A stretch of 9,828 bases of DNA from Pyramidobacter sp. GTDB lineage: Bacteria; Synergistota; Synergistia; Synergistales; Dethiosulfovibrionaceae. The stretch spans positions 1 to 9,828 of the forward strand of contig JAGAYQ010000259.1 of NCBI GenBank assembly GCA_017940445.1. Reading direction: 5' to 3'. The number at the start of each line of letters is the position of its first letter. Within the stretch, counting starts at the first letter, position 1. Both the position numbers and the translations under genes were made by a program. The notes below the pieces were generated by a model. The model was given only the letters and a program-made list of their open reading frames with translations, had not been told where the DNA came from and made no database searches. Below are positions 1 to 6,814 of the stretch, in pieces.

Positions 1-2654
1 CTGCGTACCGCATGGTGCAGGAGCTGACCGTCCTCAAAGGCCAGCCGTTCTGGTTCATCACTGACCTGAGCGTTCCCGACGGATTGTGGAACGGCGTGAA
101 CGCGCTTCCCATTGTGATGACTCTGATCAACTTTGCGACCGCGGCGACGGCGCCGAACATGCGCGGCAAGGAACGCGTGCAGGCAATCGTGCTGGCGCTG
201 CTGTTTTTGTGGCTGCTGTATGACGCGCCTTCAGCGCTGCTGGTGTACTGGACGTGCAACAACCTGAACTATCTGGCGCAGAATTTTGTGTTTCGGGATA
301 AAAAGAGCGTTAAAGAAACGTCGCGCTCTTTCCATCTTTTTTCAGACCGAGAGATGGTGCTGGGACAAAACGGACGGCGTATTCTGAACGGTGTTTTCTT
401 TATTCTTTTGACGCTGACAGTTGCGTTTTTCGTGCTTGAATTCAGAGAGACGTTTGAAGCTTTATTTGCCAAGCCAAGTACAAAAACAGCAGCGAAACGA
501 CTTTATCGGATCGCAATTATTACGGGCGTTTTCCCGATGTTATTCTCGATGAGAAAACTTCTTGAAAATAGATTCACACTGTCCGAAGCGGTTTTCAAGG
601 GAATATGTTTAGTTGGGGGACTTGGGGGATTGGCGCTGTATGTACGGTACCAGCTAATTCCGCTTGATGTCGTAAATATCAACAGCGGCGTCTTTATGCT
701 TTTTCTCTGGGGGATTGCGGCATACAGTCTTTTCTGTGTTTTTACCAGCACGCCTTTTTCATCCGTGAGAAGGTTCCTTTGGACGTCCTTCGACGGGTGT
801 CAGCAGGCGATTTTTATGAGCAGCGCTCTTTTCACGGTGCTTTTGGTATTTGTGTTCTGCGAATCAGCGCTGTATTATTCTGATCCTGCATTTTTTCATG
901 TATCATTGGGGCGTATGCTTGTTAGTCTTGTGCCGTATGCTCTGGGAACGGCGGCGGTGTTGTTTATCATCTGGCGTCTTCTTCCCAGGGGCGGAAAATG
1001 GCTGTTATCGGCAGCCGTGCTGTTGTTTGCGGTTTTCTTTTTTTTGAATGCATTTGTCTTTCCTGGGAACTATGGTGCGCTTGATGGCAATATTCTCAGT
1101 AAGCCGGAATCGCTTTATGGAAGCAGCAATATCTGTAAAGATATTGGCGTTGTACTGCTCAGCTGTATCCTGGTCTGGTGCATTTTTCGGCTCCGTCTGT
1201 GCAGGCTTGTTGCAAAAGCGCTGGAGACAGCGTGCGTGTGCATCCTTCTCTTTGCCGGGTTCGTGATTGTATCAACGAAAACTGCAGAGACGCCCGTCTC
1301 CGTTGAAGAGCAAAGCCCGCTTCCTCCGTATCATGATCGGCTTTGGGGGTTTAGCAGGGATGGTAAAAACGTTGTTGTTTTCTTTTGGGATATGTTTACT
1401 GGCGGACATATGCAGGAGATCCTTTCCAGAAATCCCGGGCTGAAAAAACAGCTCTCTGGCTTCGTCTGGTATCCTGATACGACGGCAGTCGGGGAAAACA
1501 CCTTCATTTCGTCGCCGTCGCTGTTGGGCGGTTCAAAATATACGCCTGCGAGACTGAATAAAGATGAGAAAACGTCCAACATAGAGAAAATGTATCAGGC
1601 ATATTCGACCTTGCCCAATGCCTTCACAAAGGCTGGCTATGATGTCGTTATTGCCGGAATGCCCTATGCGGATCCCGTGCTGCTGCAAAAACGCCTGAGC
1701 AATAACAATGTGTTGATTTTAAAAGAAGCTGCCTGGGGAAGCGATTATGTCCGTTACTGGCGTAATCAGTACAGGCCGAAGCAGGCATTGGAAAACGGTA
1801 ATCTTTCCAAGTTTGCTTTTTTCGTTTCCCTTTTCAAGGTAGCACCTTCCAGTCTTAGGGCCGGACTTTACGACGACGGGACGTGGCAAGGCGCTTTTGA
1901 AGAAGTTGCTAAAATGGCGGCGACAGGGGAGTTGGGAAATCTTGCGCCGATGCAGCTGATGCCTCAGTTCACAAATGCCAATGCTCAAGGCGATACGTTC
2001 AAAGTCATTTACAGCATGCTTTCTCATTATTCATGGCACCTGCCCGAGGATGCGCTGATCCCTGTGCGCGATCCATATCCGCAGACAGCAGGACAGCTTG
2101 TGATCGTGGATGGCATGATCCCCGAGCATTTTTACTCAGAACAGCATATGGTCCGCTTCCTTGCGCAATTTTGCGAGAAACTCAAACGCGAGCACATTTA
2201 TGACAACACACGCATTATCGTAGTCTCAGATCATGATGAGGCAGACAGCAACATGCTCAATTTAGCGCTTGGGGGCAACTGGAGTGGATATGTTCGTTGG
2301 GATCAAAGTAACTGCAAATATCCTGGACGAGTCCATGCGCTTATGCTGTTTAAAGACTTTTCAGCCGACGGTGATATAAGAATCGATCCAGCTCTTGTCA
2401 GCACAGAAGACACTCCGGCCCTTGCCTGTATGGATCTGTTTAAAATAGATGACATCCCATCCCGTAAGGAACTGGAAGCTATCCAAAACGATCCCGGCCG
2501 GATCAGAGAACATTTCATTGGTGAATGGGAAATTCACAAACATCCCAATAACAGGTTTGTTTACTCATCCGCCAGCGTGACTGGCTCGATCTTTAAACGT
2601 GAAAACTGGCGTATGCCTAATATCCCCGAAAAGGCAACGCCAGAAAAAAAATAA
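1..2654 (+). CDS. YidC/Oxa1-like segment fused to a sulfatase-superfamily (LtaS-like) transferase, 5'-truncated
   Basis: The frame is open from the first complete codon (position 3) with no stop upstream, so the true start lies left of the window; residues below are counted from the Met at 12. Residues 1-95 match the C-terminal part of YidC/Oxa1 insertases (PFWFITDLS, NALPIVMTLIN, then APSALLVYWTCNNL before a basic tail). About nine further hydrophobic segments follow between residues 120 and 422. Residues 450-790 resemble an alkaline-phosphatase-superfamily catalytic domain: D460 in FFWDMF, T497 in GENTF as probable nucleophile, D740-H741 in VVSDHDEAD, and H775 as a further candidate ligand. 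In LtaS, OpgB and Ept-type enzymes such a domain, tethered outside the membrane, moves phosphoglycerol or phosphoethanolamine onto glycans or lipids. The following glycosyltransferase suggests a role in decorating a surface polysaccharide. Substrate and donor cannot be read from sequence. Everything after about base 300 is AT-richer than the YidC part. Confidence 0.82.
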   Translation, partial: AYRMVQELTVLKGQPFWFITDLSVPDGLWNGVNALPIVMTLINFATAATAPNMRGKERVQAIVLALLFLWLLYDAPSALLVYWTCNNLNYLAQNFVFRDKKSVKETSRSFHLFSDREMVLGQNGRRILNGVFFILLTLTVAFFVLEFRETFEALFAKPSTKTAAKRLYRIAIITGVFPMLFSMRKLLENRFTLSEAVFKGICLVGGLGGLALYVRYQLIPLDVVNINSGVFMLFLWGIAAYSLFCVFTSTPFSSVRRFLWTSFDGCQQAIFMSSALFTVLLVFVFCESALYYSDPAFFHVSLGRMLVSLVPYALGTAAVLFIIWRLLPRGGKWLLSAAVLLFAVFFFLNAFVFPGNYGALDGNILSKPESLYGSSNICKDIGVVLLSCILVWCIFRLRLCRLVAKALETACVCILLFAGFVIVSTKTAETPVSVEEQSPLPPYHDRLWGFSRDGKNVVVFFWDMFTGGHMQEILSRNPGLKKQLSGFVWYPDTTAVGENTFISSPSLLGGSKYTPARLNKDEKTSNIEKMYQAYSTLPNAFTKAGYDVVIAGMPYADPVLLQKRLSNNNVLILKEAAWGSDYVRYWRNQYRPKQALENGNLSKFAFFVSLFKVAPSSLRAGLYDDGTWQGAFEEVAKMAATGELGNLAPMQLMPQFTNANAQGDTFKVIYSMLSHYSWHLPEDALIPVRDPYPQTAGQLVIVDGMIPEHFYSEQHMVRFLAQFCEKLKREHIYDNTRIIVVSDHDEADSNMLNLALGGNWSGYVRWDQSNCKYPGRVHALMLFKDFSADGDIRIDPALVSTEDTPALACMDLFKIDDIPSRKELEAIQNDPGRIREHFIGEWEIHKHPNNRFVYSSASVTGSIFKRENWRMPNIPEKATPEKK

Positions 2655-2682
2655 TTATGCCCTTAGAGGAGTTGTATTTTTT
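2651..2682 (+). repeat. Short post-gene repeat, copy 1
   Basis: This stretch overlaps the stop codon of the sulfatase-like gene. It shares ATAAT(T)ATGCCC, then after eight diverged bases an AG-x-TGTATTTTT block, with the stretch at 3889-3920 just after the glycosyltransferase. About 23 of 32 positions agree by eye. It may be a remnant of a duplicated 3' end or a shared processing site, but chance is not excluded. Confidence 0.3.
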
Positions 2683-2697
2683 ATTCGGGTACAGCAC

Positions 2698-2740
2698 AAC
2701 AAGCCCTTCTGTGGGGAAGAAATCAACAGGAGGGCTTGTT
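2698..2740 (+). promoter_or_regulatory. 15-bp hairpin that would sequester a Shine-Dalgarno sequence
   Basis: Bases 2698-2712 pair with 2726-2740 over 15 positions, with a single G-U and a 13-base loop. The right arm contains AGGAGG (2728-2733), which lies nine bases before an ATG at 2743. No T-run follows the stem (it is followed by ATATGAAAGA), so a Rho-independent terminator is unlikely. An RNA structure that hides a ribosome site, or a 3'-end stabilising hairpin for the upstream gene, fits better. The pairing is seen directly; the role is inferred. Confidence 0.5.
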
Positions 2741-2742
2741 AT

Positions 2743-2778
2743 ATGAAAGACTCTGTTCATAGCGATATTTTATTGTAA
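2743..2778 (+). CDS. Possible 11-codon leader ORF or start of a decayed gene
   Basis: ATG at 2743 is preceded by AGGAGG with a nine-base spacer, the best-placed ribosome site in this gap. It opens MKDSVHSDILL and then a TAA. The product matches no family I recognise. It could be a leader peptide upstream of the glycosyltransferase, with translation controlled by the hairpin that covers its Shine-Dalgarno, or the surviving start of a gene lost by deletion. With only 11 codons, coding cannot be shown from sequence alone. Confidence 0.22.
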   Translation: MKDSVHSDILL

Positions 2779-2795
2779 AAACACACGAAAGGAAG

Positions 2796-2804
2796 TGCTA
2801 TATA
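2796..2804 (+). promoter_or_regulatory. Candidate extended -10 promoter for the glycosyltransferase
   Basis: TGCTATATA gives an extended -10 (TG-N-TATATA) about 105 bases before the glycosyltransferase start. No good -35 is present at 16-18 bases; TTGTAA at 2773-2778 is 20 bases away. The site is weak and could be fortuitous in AT-rich DNA. Confidence 0.25.
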
Positions 2805-2909
2805 GAAAAGTGGTGTCGTGAACATCCCTGTTAAGGGTTGCCTCATGACAGGCGGTGTCCAGTTTGTTGACTTAGGCCAAGAGGCCAGTTGCTGGAGGTC
2901 TGTGTATCT

Positions 2910-3872
2910 ATGTCATCAGAAATAAAAATTTCTGTCATTATCCCAATCTATAATGTAGAAAAATATCTTGCCGAATGTCTTGATTCTGTTATTGCTCAGG
3001 ACTTCGATCACTATGAGATCCTCTGCGTAGATGACGGCTCCACGGACAGTTCAGGTAAGATTCTGGATGAATATGCCAATCGTTGTCCTCAGGTTCATGC
3101 GTTTCACACCGTTAATCGCGGACTGGGCGCAGCCAGAAACTTCGGTTTAAAACGCTCGCGCGGCGAGTATGTGCTGTTTGTGGACAGCGATGATTATCTT
3201 CAAAAAAACATCCTTCGGTATCTGTACGAGCAAGCCAGTGCATTTGACTTGGACATTCTGCATTTTGACGGCGACATCATCTACGAAGATGCTGAATTAG
3301 AGCAGCGATTCGGCAAGCTCAAGGCTCGCTATGCGCTCAGCAGATCGCGGGAATACGGTGAAATTACGGACGGACAGAAATTGTACTGCAACATGAAGCA
3401 GAATGGCGATCACAGGGAAGTCTCATGGCTGCAGCTGCTTCGGCGCGATTTCTTAGAGGAGAACAACCTCTTGTTCCCTGAAGGGATTCTCAACGAAGAC
3501 ATTATATTTGATTTTGCCTGCCTGGGGCTTGCGAAGCGAGTGTCGCACCGCCGGAAAAATGTCTATGTATACCGGATCCGCAACAATTCGATCATAACTT
3601 CACCTATAAGCGAGAAGACGTTATACAGTAAACTGCGCTGTTATCTGGAGTACGCGCTCCTGGCCGCTAAACTGTCGCTGCGCGACGAAACGTCAAAACA
3701 CGCTATGAGCATGCTTCGCGGCCTGGGCAGAGGGATTAAGTCAGCATATAAGGAATCGCACCTGAATATCGACGACTGTACTCAATACTTTACCCCTGCA
3801 AGTCGGGCCCTCTTCAAATATATTATCAATAATCCGCTGCAATCGATTTTGGCTCAGTTATTTTTACGTTGA
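2910..3872 (+). CDS. Family 2 glycosyltransferase (GT-A fold)
   Basis: Residues 6-110 carry the GT2 signature: SVIIPIYNVEKYL, CVDDGSTDSS (D41, D42 binding the nucleotide), the NRGLGAARNFGL donor-sugar segment, and the metal-binding DxD in FVDSDDY (D92, D94). E196-D197 in LNEDIIFDF fits the usual catalytic-base region. At 320 residues without membrane segments it is a normal cytoplasmic GT2 that adds one sugar to a lipid-linked glycan intermediate. I chose ATG 2910 because it begins the family's usual short N-terminus and has GGAGG at 2894-2898, although the spacer is long (11 bases). An in-frame TTG at 2889 would add seven residues but lies before that ribosome site. The gene is AT-richer than the catabolic genes to the right and belongs with the upstream sulfatase-like gene. 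The sugar and acceptor are unknown. Confidence 0.9.
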   Translation: MSSEIKISVIIPIYNVEKYLAECLDSVIAQDFDHYEILCVDDGSTDSSGKILDEYANRCPQVHAFHTVNRGLGAARNFGLKRSRGEYVLFVDSDDYLQKNILRYLYEQASAFDLDILHFDGDIIYEDAELEQRFGKLKARYALSRSREYGEITDGQKLYCNMKQNGDHREVSWLQLLRRDFLEENNLLFPEGILNEDIIFDFACLGLAKRVSHRRKNVYVYRIRNNSIITSPISEKTLYSKLRCYLEYALLAAKLSLRDETSKHAMSMLRGLGRGIKSAYKESHLNIDDCTQYFTPASRALFKYIINNPLQSILAQLFLR

Positions 3873-3888
3873 ACAATTTATTAAACAG

Positions 3889-3920
3889 ATAATATGCCCA
3901 CGCAGCAGCTGTATTTTTCG
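3889..3920 (+). repeat. Short post-gene repeat, copy 2
   Basis: This is the counterpart of 2651-2682. It begins 17 bases after the glycosyltransferase stop and shares ATAATATGCCC and AGC-TGTATTTTT. The surrounding 3873-4100 stretch has no convincing gene. Confidence 0.3.
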
Positions 3921-4000
3921 TCATGTCCCTAAACGTGTGCCAATCTGTTGCGGCACGAAGTGCATCAGTCCCGCGCTGTTTGGTTCAGGTGATAAATGAC

Positions 4001-4036
4001 GATTGAGCTGGAACGGATGTGCCTCAATCTTATTTT
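4001..4036 (+). terminator. Weak candidate terminator after the glycosyltransferase
   Basis: GATTGAG (4001-4007) pairs perfectly with CTCAATC (4023-4029) across a 15-base loop, and TTATTTTT follows. The stem is short and GC-poor, so termination would be inefficient. The strong hairpin 70 bases further on probably does the real work. Confidence 0.25.
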
Positions 4037-4134
4037 TCGTAAAAGGGGCCGTCGTTATTGTCGGGCACATCCTGGCCGGCATAATCCGAATCGCTGCAAT
4101 AAAAGAGCCAGCCTCATCCCGGTTTTTGGGATGA
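4003..4134 (+). CDS. Doubtful 43-residue hydrophobic ORF
   Basis: A frame opening at TTG 4003 encodes one hydrophobic segment (SILFFVKGAVVIVGHILAGI) and then a basic, charged tail, and stops inside the terminator stem at 4132-4134. It could be a single-span membrane peptide or a fragment of a lost membrane-protein gene. Against it, there is no Shine-Dalgarno upstream, the start is TTG, and the frame overlaps a transcription terminator. It is listed because it is the only sequence with protein-like character in this gap. Confidence 0.15.
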   Translation: MSWNGCASILFFVKGAVVIVGHILAGIIRIAAIKEPASSRFLG

Positions 4135-4148
4135 GGCTGGCTCTTTTT
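4101..4148. terminator. Strong bidirectional Rho-independent terminator
   Basis: A perfect 20-bp stem (4101-4120 with 4128-4147) encloses a seven-base loop. The plus strand ends GGCTCTTTTTGT and the minus strand GGCTCTTTTATT, so both directions have a T-run. It lies 21 bases past the stop of the minus-strand LysR gene and about 230 bases after the glycosyltransferase, insulating two convergent units. Confidence 0.93.
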
Positions 4149-4168
4149 GTATGGTTTGCGCGAGACGT

Positions 4169-5149
4169 TCAGTGCAGTTTGCCCCAGTCGCGGCCGTGGG
4201 CAAGGTCAGATTCGCGGATGCGGGCCGGGGCGTATTCGGCGAAGGCGCGCACGGCGAACGGCGTGTAGTTGCGCTCGGAGATGAGGATGTGGAACTCGCG
4301 CGTGGCCAGCGGCGATCCGAGCCGGAAAAAAGAAAGGCGCGACGAGGCGGCGCGCACGAGCCGGTCGCAGACGAACGCTGCGCCCAGTCCGTTGTCGGCC
4401 ATGGCGTAGGCGGTCACGAGCTGCGAAAGCGTCATCTTGATCTTCGGTCGGATGCCGGCTTCCTCGAGCATCCTCAGGCTGCGCTCGCGCAGGTTGTTGC
4501 CTTCGCCGAGGAGGATGAAGCTGCATTCGCCGAACAGTTCAAGCGGCGCGCGCGGGCAGTCTTGCCCCAGGTGCCGGCCGGCGAGGATGTCGGATGCAGT
4601 CAGCCGCGCGCCGTTCAGCTCGGCCGGCAGCGGCACATCGACGGGCACGGCAAGCAGCACATGGTCACAGAAGAGTGGCAGATGCTCAAACTCCGAAAGC
4701 GCTTTGGGATCGCAGCTGAACGTCAGATCCAGCTCGCAGCGGCGCAGCAGCTCGATCAGCCCCGGCGAACCGGCTTCGGTCAGATCGGTCTGCACATGCG
4801 GATAGAGCGCGGTGAACCCCGCCAGCACGTCGGCCAGAAGGTAGCTGTTAAGGTAGTGCGTGCCGCCGATGCGCAGATGGCCGGCGCGCAGGCCGCGCAG
4901 ATCGTCGATCTGGCGCGCCAGGTCCTCCTCGGTGCCGCGGATGCGGCGGATGGCGGACACGTAGGCGCGTCCTGCCTCCGTCAGCTCCAGAGGATGGCGG
5001 CTGCGGTCGAACAGTTCGGCACCCAGCGCCGACTCCACGCGCCGAACGGCGATGGACAGCGCCGGCTGCGTCATGAACAGTTTCTCCGCCGCCTTGGAAA
5101 AGCTGCCTTCCTGATACACGCGCCAGATGTATTCCATGCCCTGTTCCAT
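4169..5149 (-). CDS. LysR-family transcriptional regulator
   Basis: The protein has 326 residues, a little longer than most LysR proteins. The N-terminal winged helix-turn-helix covers about residues 3-62 and has the classic pattern: SFSKAAEKLFMTQPALSIAV, then ELFDRS, HPLELTEAGRAY. A linker helix follows, and residues 90-300 form the two-lobed periplasmic-binding-protein-like effector domain. The start is supported by GGGAGG (5157-5162) seven bases before the ATG. It is divergent from the UxaA-family dehydratase with a 119-base shared region carrying an ATC-N9-GAT palindrome. It therefore very likely controls the dehydratase and perhaps the symporter, and represses its own gene, as is usual for the family. 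The effector is presumably the imported hydroxy acid or its dehydration product (inference). The long plus-strand frame over this gene is an antisense shadow. Confidence 0.95.
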   Translation of the reverse strand: MEQGMEYIWRVYQEGSFSKAAEKLFMTQPALSIAVRRVESALGAELFDRSRHPLELTEAGRAYVSAIRRIRGTEEDLARQIDDLRGLRAGHLRIGGTHYLNSYLLADVLAGFTALYPHVQTDLTEAGSPGLIELLRRCELDLTFSCDPKALSEFEHLPLFCDHVLLAVPVDVPLPAELNGARLTASDILAGRHLGQDCPRAPLELFGECSFILLGEGNNLRERSLRMLEEAGIRPKIKMTLSQLVTAYAMADNGLGAAFVCDRLVRAASSRLSFFRLGSPLATREFHILISERNYTPFAVRAFAEYAPARIRESDLAHGRDWGKLH

Positions 5150-5171
5150 GTGCTCGCCTCCCTATATTATT

Positions 5172-5209
5172 ATTTTATGCCCTCATAAAATCGATTAAAT
5201 TGATTTTAT
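5172..5209. promoter_or_regulatory. LysR-type operator: overlapping palindromes between divergent genes
   Basis: A 25-base palindrome (5185-5209) has 11 of 12 matched pairs around A5197 and contains ATC-N9-GAT (5190-5204), a form of the T-N11-A LysR-family recognition site known from nod boxes. Its left arm, CATAAAAT (5184-5191), also pairs perfectly with ATTTTATG (5172-5179) across four bases. Three related half-sites therefore lie in tandem, which fits a high-affinity site plus an adjacent activation site. The right arm overlaps the probable -35 of the dehydratase gene. Confidence 0.72.
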
Positions 5210-5228
5210 ACCTTTGCGGTGCTACTGT
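5200..5228 (+). promoter_or_regulatory. Candidate promoter of the UxaA-family gene
   Basis: TTGATT (5200-5205) and TACTGT (5223-5228) are separated by 17 bases. Both boxes are poor matches to consensus (4/6 and 3/6), as expected of a promoter that needs an activator, and the -35 overlaps the palindrome arm. A start near 5235 would leave a leader of about 35 bases. Confidence 0.33.
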
Positions 5229-5268
5229 AAAGCCACAGACACTGCAATTATCAAAGGAGGGGGCAGCC

Positions 5269-6777
5269 ATGGAAATCAATGCGTTGATGATGGACATGAG
5301 CGACAACGTCGTAACCTGCGTAAAGGAAGTTCCGGCCGGGGAGAGCGTGGTCTGGCGCGAGGGGGACCAGATCAAGAGCATCCGTGCCGAAGAGACGATC
5401 CCGTACTGTCACAAGATCGCGCTGCGCGATCTCGGCGAGGGCGACAGCGTTATCAAGTACGGCGAGCTGATCGGCAAGACGAACTGCGCGATCGCCGCCG
5501 GTCATCTGGTCAATCATGAGAACATCCACAGCGTGCCGCGCGACTATGACAGCGAGCTGGTCCCCGAGACGGGAGATGAGGCTCCGCTTCCCGAAGTGGT
5601 CAAAACGGGCGAGGGGCTCAAGTTCTGGGGCTACCGCCGCGCCGAAGGCCGTCCGGGCATCCGCAACCATGTGCTGATTTTGCCCACCTGCGCCTGCGGC
5701 AGCGAGAGCAGCCGCATCGTCGCGTCTCAGGTGCGCGGCGCCGTGAACATCGTCTTCAACACGGGCTGCTCCGACGTGGCCGCCAACACCGACATGAGCC
5801 AGAAGATCCTCACCGGCTTTGCCTGCAATCCCAACGTCTGGGGCGTGGTCATCATCGGCCTTGGCTGCGAGACCGTCGGTCACGACAAGCTGCGCGACAA
5901 GATCAAAAAGATGACGAGCAAGCCCGTCGTCAGCTTCGGCATCCAGGAAGAGGGCGGCACGCTGAAGACGATCGAGAAGGCCGTCCGCGCCGCGCGCGAG
6001 ATGGCTGCCGAGGCCGGACTGCAGCAGAAAGAGCTGTTCGACATCTCTGAGCTGTTCATGGGCATCGAGTGCGGCGGAAGCGACGCTACCTCCGGCATTG
6101 CCTCCAATCCCGCTGTGGGCGAGCTGAGCGATCTGCTCGTCGATCTAGGCGCGACGACGATGATGAGCGAGTCGATCGAATGGATCGGCGGCGAGCACGT
6201 CGTTGCCAACCGCGCCGCAACACCTAAGGTCCACAACGAGATCATCGAGGTGTGCCGCGCCTACGAGGAGCACCTCAAGGCCGCCGGTCAGGACTGCCGC
6301 GCCGGTCAGCCCACGCCGGGCAACAAGGCGGGCGGGCTTTCCACGCTTGACGAAAAGAGCCTGGGCTGCATCCGCAAGGGCGGCACGCGCCCGGTCGTCG
6401 AAGTCCTTGAGCAGGCGGCGCGTCCGACGAAGCACGGCGCGCTGGTGATGGACACCGCAGGCTACGACATCTCGTCAGTGACGAGCATGGCCGCCGGCGG
6501 CTGCCAGGTGATCGTCTTCACCACCGGACGCGGCACGCCGACGGGCAACGCCATCGTCCCCGTGCTCAAGGTCACGGCCAACGAGCGCACATACCGCTGC
6601 ATGGAGGACAACATGGACGTCGACCTGTCGCCCATCGTCCGCGGCGAAAAGACGTATCAGGAGATGGGCGCCGAGCTGCTCAAGGTGATCCACGAGACCG
6701 CCAACGGCCGCCTCACCAAGGCCGAAGCCTACGGCTTCTCCGACATCGCCGTCGATCACGTGTGCCGCTTCGTGTAG
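5269..6777 (+). CDS. UxaA-family (altronate/galactarate-type) dehydratase
   Basis: The protein has 502 residues, the normal length for full UxaA enzymes, which carry an N-terminal SAF domain (here about 1-90) and a large C-terminal catalytic domain (about 118-500). Family motifs are clear: GYRRAEGRPGIRNHV near 122, the cysteine-bearing LPTCACGSES and NTGCSDVA, ECGGSDATSG at 267-276, PGNKAGGLSTLDEKSLG from 350, and FTTGRGTPTGN from 417. Members remove water from hydroxy acids such as D-altronate or galactarate in an Fe2+- or divalent-metal-dependent reaction; the related SuyAB acts on sulfolactate. No uronate-pathway genes (uxaB, uxaC, kdgK) are nearby. The neighbour is a dicarboxylate/amino-acid-type symporter, so a substrate other than altronate is likely, and I do not assign the symbol uxaA. 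ATG 5269 has AAAGGAGG eight to nine bases upstream; an upstream in-frame TTG would fall inside the operator. Confidence 0.9.
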   Translation: MEINALMMDMSDNVVTCVKEVPAGESVVWREGDQIKSIRAEETIPYCHKIALRDLGEGDSVIKYGELIGKTNCAIAAGHLVNHENIHSVPRDYDSELVPETGDEAPLPEVVKTGEGLKFWGYRRAEGRPGIRNHVLILPTCACGSESSRIVASQVRGAVNIVFNTGCSDVAANTDMSQKILTGFACNPNVWGVVIIGLGCETVGHDKLRDKIKKMTSKPVVSFGIQEEGGTLKTIEKAVRAAREMAAEAGLQQKELFDISELFMGIECGGSDATSGIASNPAVGELSDLLVDLGATTMMSESIEWIGGEHVVANRAATPKVHNEIIEVCRAYEEHLKAAGQDCRAGQPTPGNKAGGLSTLDEKSLGCIRKGGTRPVVEVLEQAARPTKHGALVMDTAGYDISSVTSMAAGGCQVIVFTTGRGTPTGNAIVPVLKVTANERTYRCMEDNMDVDLSPIVRGEKTYQEMGAELLKVIHETANGRLTKAEAYGFSDIAVDHVCRFV

Positions 6778-6814
6778 TGATCGCGTAAATTCTAAGGCAA
6801 GTTCTCTAAAAGCA

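Noticed and set aside
2741..2888. Possible insertion-sequence end (two GGTGTC motifs and a TTGTTGAC segment)
   Set aside because: No paired terminal repeat, target duplication or transposase fragment could be found in any frame; the motifs are too short to support a mobile element.
3996..4268. 90-codon plus-strand frame starting ATG at 3996
   Set aside because: It reads straight through the strong terminator and into the antisense of the LysR gene, has no ribosome site, and its Arg/His-rich composition is not protein-like.
4151..5188. 345-codon plus-strand frame over the LysR gene
   Set aside because: It is antisense to a clear LysR protein, has shadow-like composition (Ala, Arg, Gly, Gln, His rich) and no family resemblance, and its start lies in the terminator region.
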